DNA of 64,000 nucleotides from Actinomycetaceae bacterium zg-1166 (lineage in GTDB: Bacteria > Actinomycetota > Actinomycetes > Actinomycetales > Actinomycetaceae), in contig CP064953.1 in assembly GCA_015679245.1 (NCBI GenBank), positions 1 to 64,000 of the forward strand. Direction: 5' to 3'. The position numbers were made by a program, and so were the translations under genes. Shown here one piece after another: positions 8,167 through 17,410 of this stretch. The notes beneath the pieces are model-generated. The model saw only the letters and a program-made list of their open reading frames with translations, was not told the DNA's origin and did not search any database. The stretch's first letter is position 1. Each line of letters opens with the position of its first letter.

Positions 8167-10830
8167 GTGAGTGACGAAATGAATAATGAGGCAATGAATC
8201 CCGACGAGGCGTTCCACCACGGCGCCATTATGGATGTCGATCTCCAGCGCGAGATGGAAAAGTCGTATCTCGACTATGCGATGTCGGTAATTGTTGGACG
8301 AGCTCTTCCCGATGTGCGTGACGGTATGAAGCCTGTGCATCGTCGTGTACTCTACGCGATGTACGACGGCGGCTACCGCCCCGATAATTCCTTCTCAAAG
8401 TCAGCGAAAATCGTCGGCGATGTTATGGGCCATTACCACCCCCACGGCGATGCAGCGATTTACGATACACTCGTGCGCCTGGTTCAGCCCTGGTCGCTAC
8501 GCTATCCGCTTGTTGCCGGGCAGGGAAACTTCGGCACACCTGGCGATCTAGGAGCAGCCGCCCCGCGTTACACCGAGGCAAAAATGGCACCGTTAGCCAT
8601 GGAAATGGTGCGCGATATCAAGGAAGATACCGTAGATTTTGAGCCAAATTACGATGGTTCACTCATGGAACCTACCGTACTGACTGCGCGTTTCCCGAAC
8701 CTTTTGGTCAATGGCTCTGAAGGTATCGCCGTGGGTATGGCTACGCGCATTCCTCCGCATAACCTGCGCGAAGTTAATGAGGGTGTGCAGTGGTATCTCG
8801 CCAACCCTGAGGCTTCGAAAGAAGAGCTCCTTGCAGCTCTCATGAAGCGGATTAAAGGACCAGATTTCCCCACGGGTGCCACAATTTTGGGTACTAAGGG
8901 TATTGAGGAGATGTATCGGACGGGACACGGTTCCATCACTCAGCGCGCGATTGTTGAGGTTGATGAGATCCAAGGTCGCCAGTGCCTCGTCATTTCTGAT
9001 CTTCCCTACCAGGTAAATCCCGATCGCCTTCTCGACAAAATGGTGGAGGGGATTAAGGATGGACGCCTGCCAGGTATTGCCGATATTCGCGACGAAACTT
9101 CCGGGCGTGCTGGCCAGCGCATCGTCGTTGTTCTCAAGAAAGACGCAGTGGCGAAGGTTGTGCTCAATAATCTCTACAAGCACACTCAGCTACAGAACAA
9201 CTTCCCGGCTAATATGCTTGCGCTAGTAGATGGCGTGCCGCGCACTCTTTCTCTCGACGGCTTTGTGCGTCACTGGGTCACGCACCAGATGGTCGTCGTT
9301 CAGCGCCGCACACACTACCGCCTCAACGAGGCTCTCAAGCGTTTGCACATTTTGGAAGGTTACCTCAAGGCTCTCGATCAGCTTGACGAAGTTATCGCGC
9401 TGATTCGTCGCTCTCCAACTGTGGGTGAGGCACGTGAAGGCCTCATGCAGCTCCTGGAGATTGATATTGACCAGGCGAACGCCATTCTTGAGATGCAGCT
9501 GCGCCGTTTAGCTGCCCTTGAGCGTCAGAAGATTCTCGACGAGTACGAGGATAAGATGCGTCTTGTCACTGACTACCGCGATATTCTTGCTCGACCCGAG
9601 CGCCAACGTCAGATTATTTCGCAAGAGTTGCAGGCAATCGTTGATAAATACGGCGACGAACGCCGCACGACGATTCTTCCCTTCAATGGTGAAATGAGTG
9701 TGGAGGATCTCATTCCCGAAGAAGACGTGGTGGTGACGATTACGCGAGGCGGCTTCGTCAAACGTACGAAGGTGAGCGAGTATCGTGCACAACATCGCGG
9801 TGGCAAAGGGATCAAGGGTACGGCTCTGCGCGGGGACGACGTGGTGGAGCACTTTGGTGTCTCCTCCACGCATGACTGGCAACTACTTTTCACCAACTTC
9901 GGGCGCGTCTACCGAATTAAAGGCTATGAGCTTCCTGAAGGTGGACGTGACGCACGTGGGCAGCATGTGGCAAATCTCCTCGCCTTCCAGCCGGGGGAGA
10001 CGATCGCTTCAGTTATTACGTTGAAGAACTACCAGGCGGCAGATTATCTCGTCTTGGCTACTGCCGATGGCTTGGTGAAGAAGACTCGCCTCACTGAATA
10101 CGATTCCGCACGAACCGGCGGTCTTATTGCGATTAAGCTGCGCGAACATGGCGACGGAACGACGGATCAGGTGGTTGCCGCTGCTCTTGTCAACGAAGGC
10201 GAGGACCTTTTGCTTGTCTCACGCAAGGGTCAGTCGCTGCGATTTACAGCCGACAACGATGCACTGCGTGCGATGAGCCGCGCAGCTTCGGGTGTTATAG
10301 GCATGAAGTTCCGCGAGGGTGATTCTCTCCTCGCGATGGAAGTTGTGCGCGAGGAAGGCGAAGTATTCGTCGTTACAGAGGCTGGGTTTGCTAAGCGAAC
10401 GAGTGTGGAGGAATACCGCCGCCAGGGTCGTTCTGGATTTGGTATTAAGGTGGCGAAGATTACCGAGACACGCGGTGATCTCGTCGGTGCCCTCATCACT
10501 CACGAAGGCGAGGAGGTGCTCGTCATTATGGAATCCGGCAAAGTCATGCGTTCCTCAGTGGATGAAGTCTCCTTGACTGGGCGCAATACGCAAGGTGTCA
10601 CTTTCTCCCGACCCGACAATGGCGATCGAATTATTGCCATTGCTCGCAACGTCGAATCCGAGTTGGATGAGGAACTCGAAGGTGAGATGGAGGCTGAAAG
10701 TGAGTCTATTTCTACTGGTAAATCGAATAGTACTCCCGAGGTCAGCTCCGAAGCGGTAGCCTTTGAGGAAGAAAATGGCACCGAAGGTGCCGAGGGCGAG
10801 AGTGACACCTCGTCTCCCGAAACAAATTGA
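8167..10830 (+). CDS. gyrA: DNA gyrase subunit A
   Basis: GyrA carries out strand breakage and rejoining. The 887-residue protein has the catalytic tyrosine in [10 protein letters not shown] (about residue 134), the breakage-reunion core, and a C-terminal beta-pinwheel with a GyrA box ([13 protein letters not shown]). The last 55 or so residues are a strongly acidic tail. In the quinolone region the sequence is [14 protein letters not shown]. The position of E. coli Ser83 is alanine, as in other actinobacteria, and the next residue is also alanine. Start GTG at 8167; DUF3566 follows after 14 bp. Confidence 0.98.
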   Translation: MSDEMNNEAMNPDEAFHHGAIMDVDLQREMEKSYLDYAMSVIVGRALPDVRDGMKPVHRRVLYAMYDGGYRPDNSFSKSAKIVGDVMGHYHPHGDAAIYDTLVRLVQPWSLRYPLVAGQGNFGTPGDLGAAAPRYTEAKMAPLAMEMVRDIKEDTVDFEPNYDGSLMEPTVLTARFPNLLVNGSEGIAVGMATRIPPHNLREVNEGVQWYLANPEASKEELLAALMKRIKGPDFPTGATILGTKGIEEMYRTGHGSITQRAIVEVDEIQGRQCLVISDLPYQVNPDRLLDKMVEGIKDGRLPGIADIRDETSGRAGQRIVVVLKKDAVAKVVLNNLYKHTQLQNNFPANMLALVDGVPRTLSLDGFVRHWVTHQMVVVQRRTHYRLNEALKRLHILEGYLKALDQLDEVIALIRRSPTVGEAREGLMQLLEIDIDQANAILEMQLRRLAALERQKILDEYEDKMRLVTDYRDILARPERQRQIISQELQAIVDKYGDERRTTILPFNGEMSVEDLIPEEDVVVTITRGGFVKRTKVSEYRAQHRGGKGIKGTALRGDDVVEHFGVSSTHDWQLLFTNFGRVYRIKGYELPEGGRDARGQHVANLLAFQPGETIASVITLKNYQAADYLVLATADGLVKKTRLTEYDSARTGGLIAIKLREHGDGTTDQVVAAALVNEGEDLLLVSRKGQSLRFTADNDALRAMSRAASGVIGMKFREGDSLLAMEVVREEGEVFVVTEAGFAKRTSVEEYRRQGRSGFGIKVAKITETRGDLVGALITHEGEEVLVIMESGKVMRSSVDEVSLTGRNTQGVTFSRPDNGDRIIAIARNVESELDEELEGEMEAESESISTGKSNSTPEVSSEAVAFEEENGTEGAEGESDTSSPETN

Positions 10831-10844
10831 GAGGTGCGTAAGGA

Positions 10845-11441
10845 ATGAGCGAGAATACGCAGGGCACAACTCCCCAGTTTCCGGTGCGCCGATCCGCTTC
10901 TGAACGCATGGCTGAAGGCACTACGACACAGCAGACTCGCCAGGTGCGTGCGGTGGGAACCACGGTGGGTGTTCACGATGTACAGGCTGGCGTTAAAGCA
11001 GGAGTGAGCGTTGGTGACGGTGAGTCGGTTAGATCTACGGTTGGGGTGGGAAACGCCACTCCCGGTGATCGTAAGTCTGTGGGTATTCGTCGTATTCATA
11101 TGACTATCGCGCGACTAGATCCGTTGGCTGCACTCAAACTGGGCTTTCTTATTTCGGTGGCTATCGGCCTCATGATTGTGGTGGCGATGGCATTCCTGTG
11201 GTTTGTTCTCGATGGTATGCATGTCTTTTCCCAAATCGAGGGTCTCCTTACCAATCTCAACTCAGATACGCTCCTGGAATTTGTGCAATATCTGCAGTTT
11301 GGGCGTTGGATGAGCTTCGCAGTGATCGTTGCAATTCTCGACATTGTGCTTCTCACCGCGCTCTCTGCTGTGGGTGCACTTGTCTACAATCTTGTGGCTG
11401 CCCTCGTGGGGGGTATGCGAATGACGGTGACTGACGAGTGA
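10845..11441 (+). CDS. DUF3566 transmembrane protein
   Basis: This 198-residue protein belongs to the actinobacterial DUF3566 family found directly after gyrA. The N-terminal 85 or so residues are hydrophilic and probably disordered. The conserved part begins RRIHMTIARLDPLAALKLGFLISVAIG, followed by a membrane segment around residues 100-125 and a second near 155-180. Function is unknown. The 14-bp gap to gyrA suggests co-transcription. Confidence 0.9.
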   Translation: MSENTQGTTPQFPVRRSASERMAEGTTTQQTRQVRAVGTTVGVHDVQAGVKAGVSVGDGESVRSTVGVGNATPGDRKSVGIRRIHMTIARLDPLAALKLGFLISVAIGLMIVVAMAFLWFVLDGMHVFSQIEGLLTNLNSDTLLEFVQYLQFGRWMSFAVIVAILDIVLLTALSAVGALVYNLVAALVGGMRMTVTDE

Positions 11442-11502
11442 TCGGGACGAGTACGAGTAATCGGATCAGAAACGTGATTCATCTCGCGATCGTGACTTCT
11501 GT

Positions 11503-11533
11503 TTGGACAACGTGAATCGCGATGTTGTAATCT
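11503..11533 (+). promoter_or_regulatory. Candidate promoter for tRNA-Ile
   Basis: TTGGAC at 11503-11508 and TAATCT at 11528-11533 resemble -35 and -10 elements with a rather long 19-nt spacer (18 nt if TGGACA is used). A small leader hairpin, GCACCC/GGGTGC, lies at 11540-11556 before the tRNA. Confidence 0.45.
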
Positions 11534-11561
11534 AATTCGGCACCCCATAAGGGTGCGGTTT

Positions 11562-11635
11562 GGGCCTATAGCTCAGTTGGTTAGAGCGCATCCCTGATAA
11601 GGATGAGGTCGATGGTTCGAGTCCATCTAGGCCCA
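11562..11635 (+). tRNA. tRNA-Ile (GAT anticodon)
   Basis: A 74-nt cloverleaf. The acceptor stem is GGGCCTA/TAGGCCC, the anticodon loop CTGATAA (GAT at 11596-11598) sits between CATCC and GGATG, and the T-loop is TTCGAGT. The discriminator is A, and CCA is not fully encoded. Confidence 0.97.
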
Positions 11636-11654
11636 CGTAACCAGAGGAGGAAAT

Positions 11655-11774
11655 ATGAAGAAAGTCCTCGTCATCACGGCTATCGCTGTGGTTGGTTATG
11701 CCGCATGGCTTCAGATTCTTAAGAATCTTCATGCACATGCGTCCTGGCATCAGGTTCCTGATCCACTTAACTGA
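11655..11774 (+). CDS. DLW-39 family small protein
   Basis: A 39-residue ORF beginning MKKVLVITAIAVVGYAAW with a GAGGAGG ribosome-binding site at 11644-11650. Length, the N-terminal hydrophobic segment (about residues 4-18), and position between tRNA-Ile and tRNA-Ala match the actinobacterial DLW-39 family. The namesake motif is altered to ASWHQVPDPLN here. It is probably a single-pass membrane peptide of unknown function. It ends 4 nt before tRNA-Ala. Confidence 0.85.
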   Translation: MKKVLVITAIAVVGYAAWLQILKNLHAHASWHQVPDPLN

Positions 11775-11778
11775 ATAT

Positions 11779-11851
11779 GGGGCTATGGCGCAGCTGGTAG
11801 CGCACCTGCTTTGCAAGCAGGGGGTCGTGGGTTCGAGTCCCACTAGCTCCA
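11779..11851 (+). tRNA. tRNA-Ala (TGC anticodon)
   Basis: A 73-nt cloverleaf with acceptor GGGGCTA/TAGCTCC (one G-T pair), anticodon loop TTTGCAA (TGC), stems CCTGC/GCAGG, T-loop TTCGAGT and discriminator A. It is probably co-transcribed with tRNA-Ile and DLW-39. Confidence 0.97.
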
Positions 11852-11858
11852 CCTATGG

Positions 11859-11896
11859 AAACTCCGATACCAGAAAGAAAAGTGGTACCGGAGTTC
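11859..11896 (+). terminator. Hairpin after tRNA-Ala
   Basis: AACTCCG pairs with CGGAGTT and the inner TACCA with TGGTA, giving a strong stem just after the tRNA, followed by CTTCATTTCT. It is a likely intrinsic terminator for the tRNA-Ile/DLW-39/tRNA-Ala unit. Confidence 0.7.
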
Positions 11897-12503
11897 TTCA
11901 TTTCTGATCTTCCGCGTCGGTGTGGCGATTCATAGTGCATTTCTGTCCAATTCAACGACTCATGCACAATCAGGCTCAGTGACACCCAGATTTTCTGAAA
12001 TTTGTGCGGTGCCACTTGAGCAGTGGAGCCGGAGGCGGGTTTTCCATGCGACGCGGTACAGGTACTCTTCTTGCTTTTGTGAGATTCACGTGAATTACCA
12101 ACCTCTGAATACGCACCTATGAAATGAATACGTACGTGAACAGAGATAACTCAAGATGGCCAACATGACTGTATGTATCTTGAGGATCATCTTCATGCCA
12201 GCGTGCACACATACTCCTTACGAATACGGCCTATCCTGAGTAGGTAGTGGAATTACATTGGTGTAATTATCCACAGTTTTATCCCCAGATGTGGATGAGA
12301 GCAGAGAATCCAAGCGGAGAGATCCTGCTTTTAAGCAGCATCTTCACTCTGTCGGGAAGCTCGTGCGGATTGAGCACTGAGCAGCACTGAAAGGGAAAGA
12401 CGATCCTGAAGATCCTGGGAGGCGACGAAATACTCAATATCGCTCAGCTTAGAAGTGGGGTTAAAGGCGGCTTAGAGGCCAAAACGAGGTGAAAGGCCAA
12501 AAA
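11897..12503. other. Gene-free region with hairpins and a DnaA-box cluster
   Basis: No convincing gene lies here. It holds an 8-bp inverted repeat CTCAAGAT/ATCTTGAG (12150-12157 and 12177-12184), the cluster at 12251-12298 described separately, and a short palindrome CTGCTT-TT-AAGCAG at 12325-12338. The rest shows nothing recognisable. Confidence 0.6.
12251..12298. promoter_or_regulatory. DnaA-box cluster next to a perfect inverted repeat
   Basis: A perfect DnaA box TTATCCACA (12267-12275) is followed by the one-mismatch boxes TTATCCCCA (12279-12287) and TGTGGATGA (12290-12298). The first box abuts a perfect 7-bp inverted repeat AATTACA-TTGG-TGTAATT (12251-12268). No gene starts close by, so this may be a DnaA-binding locus outside oriC. 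Confidence 0.6.
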
Positions 12504-12534
12504 GTGCAGCCCCGCACGGATTGCGAGGCTGCGC
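12504..12534 (-). terminator. Terminator of crgA
   Basis: On the minus strand, a GC-rich stem GCGCAGCC/GGCTGCAC (one G-T pair) is followed by a run of five T. It lies about 50 nt past the crgA stop. Confidence 0.7.
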
Positions 12535-12581
12535 GAACACATCTATAAGGGATCTGGTGCCCTATGCTCCGGTATTTCTTG

Positions 12582-12884
12582 TTATTTCCATCCCATTGTC
12601 ATGAGCATACCTACGAGCATGAGTCCAATCCCGAGGAAAAGGTTGTAGTTACCCCAACCAGGAACTGGAAGGTTGCCACTAAAAACATAAGCGAGAACAA
12701 CGATGAGGAGGCCAGCGATCATAAGAGCCACCATAAGCGGAGCCCACCAACGCGGTGAACCGACTCTCTTAGGTGCAGGTTTAGCTTGTGCCGCTGAGCG
12801 CTTGGCGCGTTCGCTCTCTTCAATTGAACGTTTCGTGCCCTTTGCCCCTTTGGGGTGCGAGGTGACGTTCTCTGTATCCGCCAT
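12582..12884 (-). CDS. crgA: Cell division protein CrgA
   Basis: CrgA is a small actinobacterial membrane protein that interacts with FtsZ and penicillin-binding proteins at the septum. The 100-residue product has a basic N-terminus and the family signature SPRWWAPLMVALMIAGLLIVVLAY as its first membrane span. It then has GWGNYNLFLGIGLMLVGMLMTMGW as the second. The start at 12884 is preferred over the upstream in-frame ATG because GGAAGGA lies directly upstream of it. It is transcribed divergently from the sortase gene. Confidence 0.93.
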   Translation of the reverse strand: MADTENVTSHPKGAKGTKRSIEESERAKRSAAQAKPAPKRVGSPRWWAPLMVALMIAGLLIVVLAYVFSGNLPVPGWGNYNLFLGIGLMLVGMLMTMGWK

Positions 12885-13085
12885 GTTCTTCCTTCCTCGA
12901 AACAACCAAAATCAAGGATATCTGCAAATGCGCTGTGGTGCGACACTGCGCCGATTATGCCGTGATACAGGTGAAGAAATCCCGGTCTTAGCAAGATCCT
13001 GATTCGTGTGTATGACGGGAATCATGACTGTAACACTCCCATGCGACTATCCTTGTGCGAAGTGAATCAATTTAAGGAGGTGGGT

Positions 13086-14381
13086 ATGTCAGGTCGTCAT
13101 ACGCATGGATCCGAGGAAGAGGCCAATGAACTCGCCGTGCGATTTTCCACTGTTCAAGGCCTTGGGCGCCGTCGTGCTGCACGCCTTGCTGAACGCGCAG
13201 CCACCCAGGCAGAGGAGGCTGCCCAAGCAGAGGAAATCGCCCACGCAGGAGAAGCCGCGCAGGTAGCAGAGGTTCCTCCTGCCCAGATAGCACATACCCC
13301 CGCCTCCTTGGAGAATGTGATTTCCTCATCTGCCAGGGGAAGCCTTGCCGACGAACTTGCTGCGGCAACCAGGGCACGCGAGGCCAATATAGGTAAATCT
13401 CAGCCACATCCTCTCAATACGACTCTCAGTGGCACCGATATATCAGCATCAGTGCCAGAAGAGACGAATTTCGATCAGCAGGCAAACCCACAGGAGAATC
13501 CAAAGGAGCCGTCGGTGAAAAACGAGCGAGGGAACGCATCGCTTGAGGACATGTGGGAGACACTCGCCTCCACGGAACAAGGTCAAGCAATTGCTGCCTC
13601 TGTAGCAGCACAGAACCAGGGTCAGCCACCCCACCAGAATGCCTATAGTGCGTCTACGCCCACCGCAAAAAAGCCAAAGAAGAAGCGTTCTCTCTTCTAT
13701 GCGATCATCGGTGTGATCGGTGAGCTCATGATTACCACTGGCCTCTTCCTCCTGCTGTTCATCGTGTGGCAGGTCTGGTGGACGGATATTGGTGCCAACC
13801 GAGCTCAGGAAGAACAGATCTCAAACCTTGGTTGGGCTAAACCCACCGAACCCGTAACAGCCTCAGCCGGTGACCCACCTATCGTCACCACAGACGGCCA
13901 GCAAGGCACAACGATCGGTGTCATGTACATTCCGCGCTTTGGTGCAGATTGGCACTACCTCGTCCAGGAAGGTACCGACCTCGAAGAAGTCCTTGATAAA
14001 GGCTCCTTCGGACATTACCTTGATACCCAGCGGCTAGGGGAAGTTGGCAACTTTGCAACAGCTGCTCATCGTCAGACTTTCGGTGCGCCTATGAAGAAAG
14101 TTGCCGATCTACAGATAGGTGACCCACTTATCGTCGAAACCCCTGATGCCTATTACGTCTACAAGGTTTCCGATTCCTATATTGTGAGTCCCGATGATGT
14201 TGATGTGATCGGTCCTGTTCCGCGCCAGCCAGAACAGATACCTACCGAACGCTACCTCACGATCACAACATGTCACCCGCCCTTCGTCTCCAACCAGCGC
14301 TGGGTTATCAACGCGAAATATGACCATTGGGTATCTAAGAGCGAAGGCCGCCCAGCCGAGTTGCCTCTCTCAGAAAACTAA
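13086..14381 (+). CDS. Class E sortase
   Basis: A membrane-anchored cysteine transpeptidase that attaches proteins to the cell wall or pilins to each other. The start at 13086 has an excellent AAGGAGG upstream, giving 431 residues. A long Ala/Glu/Gln-rich cytoplasmic N-terminus precedes one membrane span (about 203-230). The catalytic domain has TAAHR (His328), TITTCHPPF (Cys396) and a downstream Arg in NQRW. The N-terminal extension of about 200 residues is longer than usual for sortases. Class E sortases at this locus, near crgA and pabA, are typical of Actinobacteria. Confidence 0.92.
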   Translation: MSGRHTHGSEEEANELAVRFSTVQGLGRRRAARLAERAATQAEEAAQAEEIAHAGEAAQVAEVPPAQIAHTPASLENVISSSARGSLADELAAATRAREANIGKSQPHPLNTTLSGTDISASVPEETNFDQQANPQENPKEPSVKNERGNASLEDMWETLASTEQGQAIAASVAAQNQGQPPHQNAYSASTPTAKKPKKKRSLFYAIIGVIGELMITTGLFLLLFIVWQVWWTDIGANRAQEEQISNLGWAKPTEPVTASAGDPPIVTTDGQQGTTIGVMYIPRFGADWHYLVQEGTDLEEVLDKGSFGHYLDTQRLGEVGNFATAAHRQTFGAPMKKVADLQIGDPLIVETPDAYYVYKVSDSYIVSPDDVDVIGPVPRQPEQIPTERYLTITTCHPPFVSNQRWVINAKYDHWVSKSEGRPAELPLSEN

Positions 14382-14415
14382 GCACTTTCCACAGACTTAT
14401 CTCTAGGAGTTACAC

Positions 14416-14574
14416 GTGTACGGATTCATTTGGCGTCACCTCCCCGGCCCGCGTTGGCTCAAGGCAATCGAAGCACTCATTCTCATTTTTGCCATTGTTG
14501 CTGCCCTCTTCACCTGGGTCTACCCGTGGATGGCGAACACTCTTCCCTTATTCGATAACCGCGTAGGTGGCTGA
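14416..14574 (+). CDS. Small single-span membrane protein
   Basis: A 52-residue ORF with a GTG start and AGGAG at 14405-14409. It begins MYGFIWRHLPGPRWLKAIEA and continues into a hydrophobic segment (about residues 18-36), ending near LFDNRVGG. It lies between the sortase gene and pabA, with its stop 1 nt before the pabA start, which strongly suggests translation. The RHLPGPRWLKA stretch resembles short proteins annotated at this locus in related actinobacteria; function is unknown. Confidence 0.8.
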   Translation: MYGFIWRHLPGPRWLKAIEALILIFAIVAALFTWVYPWMANTLPLFDNRVGG

Positions 14575-14575
14575 A

Positions 14576-15220
14576 ATGCCCAGTAATCCACGTATCCTCG
14601 TCGTAGATAACTACGACAGTTTTGTCTACACAATCGTCGATTACCTTCGCCTCCTTGGGGCGCACACGCATGTGGTGCGCAACGACGAGGTAGACCTCGA
14701 CTCCGTGTCCTCCTACGACGGTGTCCTCATTTCCCCTGGTCCTGGTGCCCCGATTGAAGCAGGTGCGTCAATCGAGGTAATTGACGAGTGTGCACGAACC
14801 GTTACTCCAATGCTCGGAGTCTGCCTTGGTCACCAGGCTCTCGCGCAGTGGGCTGGGGCCAGGGTAGGGCACGCTCCACAGCTACGTCACGGCAAGACCT
14901 CGATCATCACTCACACTGCTCAGGGAGTTTTCGAAGGTCTACCCGATTCCTTGCGAGTATGTCGTTATCATTCCCTTGCTGTGGATTCGCCGACGATGCC
15001 CGAGTCTCTTGAGGTTACAGCCAGTGTTGATGGTGTCATTATGGGACTTGCGCACCGAAATCTTCCTCTGTGGGGGGTGCAGTTCCATCCCGAATCAGTA
15101 CTCACCGAGGGCGGGCACCGTATGTTTGCCAACTGGCTTGTTCTCTGCGGGAGCAGTGAGGCTCTCCTCCTTGCCGAGGGCAAAGCACCCCTTGTTAATG
15201 GAATTGAAGCAGCGCTCTAG
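14576..15220 (+). CDS. pabA: Glutamine amidotransferase, aminodeoxychorismate/anthranilate synthase component II
   Basis: A class I glutamine amidotransferase that supplies ammonia for 4-amino-4-deoxychorismate (folate) or anthranilate (tryptophan) synthesis. It shows VVDNYDSFVYTIVDYL at the start, the nucleophile in GVCLGHQAL, and the His/Glu pair in WGVQFHPESVLTEGG. No pabB or trpE partner lies next to it. Location beside the sortase/pknB cluster is standard in Actinobacteria. I prefer the ATG at 14576 (214 residues), which has GGTGG upstream; a GTG at 14567 is possible. Confidence 0.9.
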   Translation: MPSNPRILVVDNYDSFVYTIVDYLRLLGAHTHVVRNDEVDLDSVSSYDGVLISPGPGAPIEAGASIEVIDECARTVTPMLGVCLGHQALAQWAGARVGHAPQLRHGKTSIITHTAQGVFEGLPDSLRVCRYHSLAVDSPTMPESLEVTASVDGVIMGLAHRNLPLWGVQFHPESVLTEGGHRMFANWLVLCGSSEALLLAEGKAPLVNGIEAAL

Positions 15221-15322
15221 AGCTTAGTTTTGGTACGAGAGCCTAACTTTGTTGGCACGTGAACTTGGTTTTGGTACGTGCGTGTGACGCTTCTAGATTT
15301 CTCTACGTGCAGATGAAAATAA

Positions 15323-15366
15323 TGTTTTTGGGTTCTGGCAGAATATCCTGCCAGAACCCAAAAACA
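15323..15366. terminator. Bidirectional terminator between pabA and pknB
   Basis: A perfect 19-bp stem (15323-15341 with 15348-15366) and 6-nt loop. Its arms begin and end in runs of five T and five A, so it can act as an intrinsic terminator in both directions between these convergent genes. Confidence 0.9.
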
Positions 15367-15396
15367 TATGAGGATTGCTTGCGTGCAGCTCCTGCC

Positions 15397-17277
15397 TTAA
15401 CCGTTATTTCCGGTGCTTCCTGAAGCGGAACTACCCGAACCTGAACTACCCGAACTTGAGGTAGCTGAAGGCGTTGCACTGGGCTTTTCCGAAGGTGCTT
15501 CTGCCACAGTGAGTCCCACAACTGTACCTCTGGGAACTAATCCTGGGCTCTTTGATTGGGCAATAACAGTGCCTGGGGTGTACTGTTTTGTCTCCTGGTA
15601 ATTGATCGTCTCATCAACGACAAGTCCCAAGCTCTCCAGCGTTACCTTCGCATCGTCAAGGTTCTTTCCTGCCACATTGGGCAACTGCACATTCCCCGAA
15701 GCGATAGAAACATTAACTGCAGTACCCTTTGTCGCGGAAGCCCCAGCAGCTGGATCCTGAGCCACAATGCGATCCTTCTCTTGGCTTGGGTCATCCACAG
15801 TGGTGGCATTGCCCAAAGTAAGACCTTTGGCTGCAAGTTCCTTCGCCGCCTCGCTCGTCGTCATACCATCGAGTTTTGGCACCGTAATCACGGAAGGACC
15901 AGAGGAGAAATACACTGTCACAGTGCTTCCTTTTTCCACACGCTCACCCATCTGCGGATGAGATTCGACGAATTCTCCCTGCTTAATTGTGTCCGAATCT
16001 TTCGTTCCGCCATTCTTGAACTCAAGACCGGCGCTCTCAATTGCAAGTTTTGCCTCTCGCTCATCCAAGCCCGTGATATTGGGGACGGAAACGCGATCAA
16101 TCGTCGTTGCTGTTTCTGTAGGTTCAATAGGGGTGTCACCCGCCATCTTTATTCCATAGACGATCCCTACCCCAGCGAGAATGATAAGAAGAATACCGAG
16201 AGCAATCATTATTCGGTTGCGCTTCTTCGCATTCTGAGTACTCATCACTCCAGTAGACGTAGGATCACTCTGGGAAACACTAAGAGTTGTCACTCCTGCA
16301 GGCATTGCCGTGGTAGCTCTGCCGGTTGGCATCATATCTGTAGCTACTCCTGTGCCTGTAGGCGGGAATGATGTCACAGGTTTGAGGCGCCAGGATGTGA
16401 CTGAGGGAGCATCTACGCCCTCTCCTTGTGCTGCAGAGATGAGATCATTTCGGAAATCTGCAGCCGACTGGTAACGTTCCTCGCGCTGCTTGGCCAGCGA
16501 CTTCATTACCACACGGTCGATCGAATCAGGAATATCGGACGCCACAAGTGAAGCTGGGTGAGGTGTCTCGGAAACGTGCTGGTAGGCCACAGCCACTGCA
16601 CTATCGCCCGTGAAGGGAGGTTTGCCTGTGAGGAGTTCATAGAGGAGGCAGCCAGCCGAATACAGATCTGAACGCGCATCGACGACTTCGCCACGTGCCT
16701 GTTCAGGTGAGAGGTACTGGGCTGTTCCCACGACGGAATTGGTTTGCGTCATCGTCGCTGCCGAATCAGCGATGGCACGGGCAATTCCGAAGTCCATTAC
16801 CTTGACTTTGCCACTTGGAGTGAGCATGACATTGCCAGGCTTAATGTCGCGGTGGATGATCCCTTCGTGGTGTGAATACTCAAGAGCATTGAGCACTCCT
16901 ACCGTGATTTGTACAGCCTCCCCAATCGGTACAGGATCCCCATCGGAGAGAAGGGAGGAGACTGTGCGCCCCTGCACAAACTCCATAATGATGTAAGGCA
17001 GGTGAAGCTCGCGCCCATCCTCGTAGGTGATTTTTTCTTCACCTGTGTCGTACACCGAGACAATTGAGGGATGATTGAGCGCAGCGGCACTCTGCGCCTC
17101 GCGGCGGAAGCGGGCGAGGAACATCTGATCTCGCGCCAGATCGGTGCGAAGGATCTTGATAGCCACCTTCCGTGAAAGCCGCGTATCGTAGCCCAGGTGG
17201 ACCTGCGCCATTCCGCCGCGGCCGATGAGTTCGCCTACCTCGTAGCGTTTGCCAAGAACGCGGGGTGTGTCCGTCAT
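15397..17277 (-). CDS. pknB: Serine/threonine protein kinase PknB with PASTA domains
   Basis: A transmembrane eukaryotic-type kinase that senses peptidoglycan fragments and phosphorylates cell-wall and division proteins. The 626-residue protein has the P-loop GRGGMAQV (19-26), the catalytic loop HRDIKPGN, DFG and an activation loop rich in Thr. One membrane span follows at about 356-376. There are three extracellular PASTA repeats, starting near SVPNITGL, ITVPKLDG and QLPNVAGK, and a Ser/Gly-rich tail. It is the last gene of the operon; a separate pknA, often next to it, is absent. Confidence 0.96.
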   Translation of the reverse strand: MTDTPRVLGKRYEVGELIGRGGMAQVHLGYDTRLSRKVAIKILRTDLARDQMFLARFRREAQSAAALNHPSIVSVYDTGEEKITYEDGRELHLPYIIMEFVQGRTVSSLLSDGDPVPIGEAVQITVGVLNALEYSHHEGIIHRDIKPGNVMLTPSGKVKVMDFGIARAIADSAATMTQTNSVVGTAQYLSPEQARGEVVDARSDLYSAGCLLYELLTGKPPFTGDSAVAVAYQHVSETPHPASLVASDIPDSIDRVVMKSLAKQREERYQSAADFRNDLISAAQGEGVDAPSVTSWRLKPVTSFPPTGTGVATDMMPTGRATTAMPAGVTTLSVSQSDPTSTGVMSTQNAKKRNRIMIALGILLIILAGVGIVYGIKMAGDTPIEPTETATTIDRVSVPNITGLDEREAKLAIESAGLEFKNGGTKDSDTIKQGEFVESHPQMGERVEKGSTVTVYFSSGPSVITVPKLDGMTTSEAAKELAAKGLTLGNATTVDDPSQEKDRIVAQDPAAGASATKGTAVNVSIASGNVQLPNVAGKNLDDAKVTLESLGLVVDETINYQETKQYTPGTVIAQSKSPGLVPRGTVVGLTVAEAPSEKPSATPSATSSSGSSGSGSSASGSTGNNG

Positions 17278-17410
17278 CGTGTCACCTTTCTTCTTCCATC
17301 ATCTCTGGCGTATTCTTCCATCTGCCCAGCTCACTCACCTTGGGATTCTTCCCGATGAAGATGCCTCTCCATTCCTCTGGTTCATGCGGTTCTCACCGCT
17401 GAACCTAGGC

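Noticed and set aside
12251-12268. Zur or Fur-type operator reading of AATTACA-TTGG-TGTAATT
   Set aside because: The palindrome is shorter than those motifs and no metal-transport gene is near, so it is recorded only as an unassigned inverted repeat.
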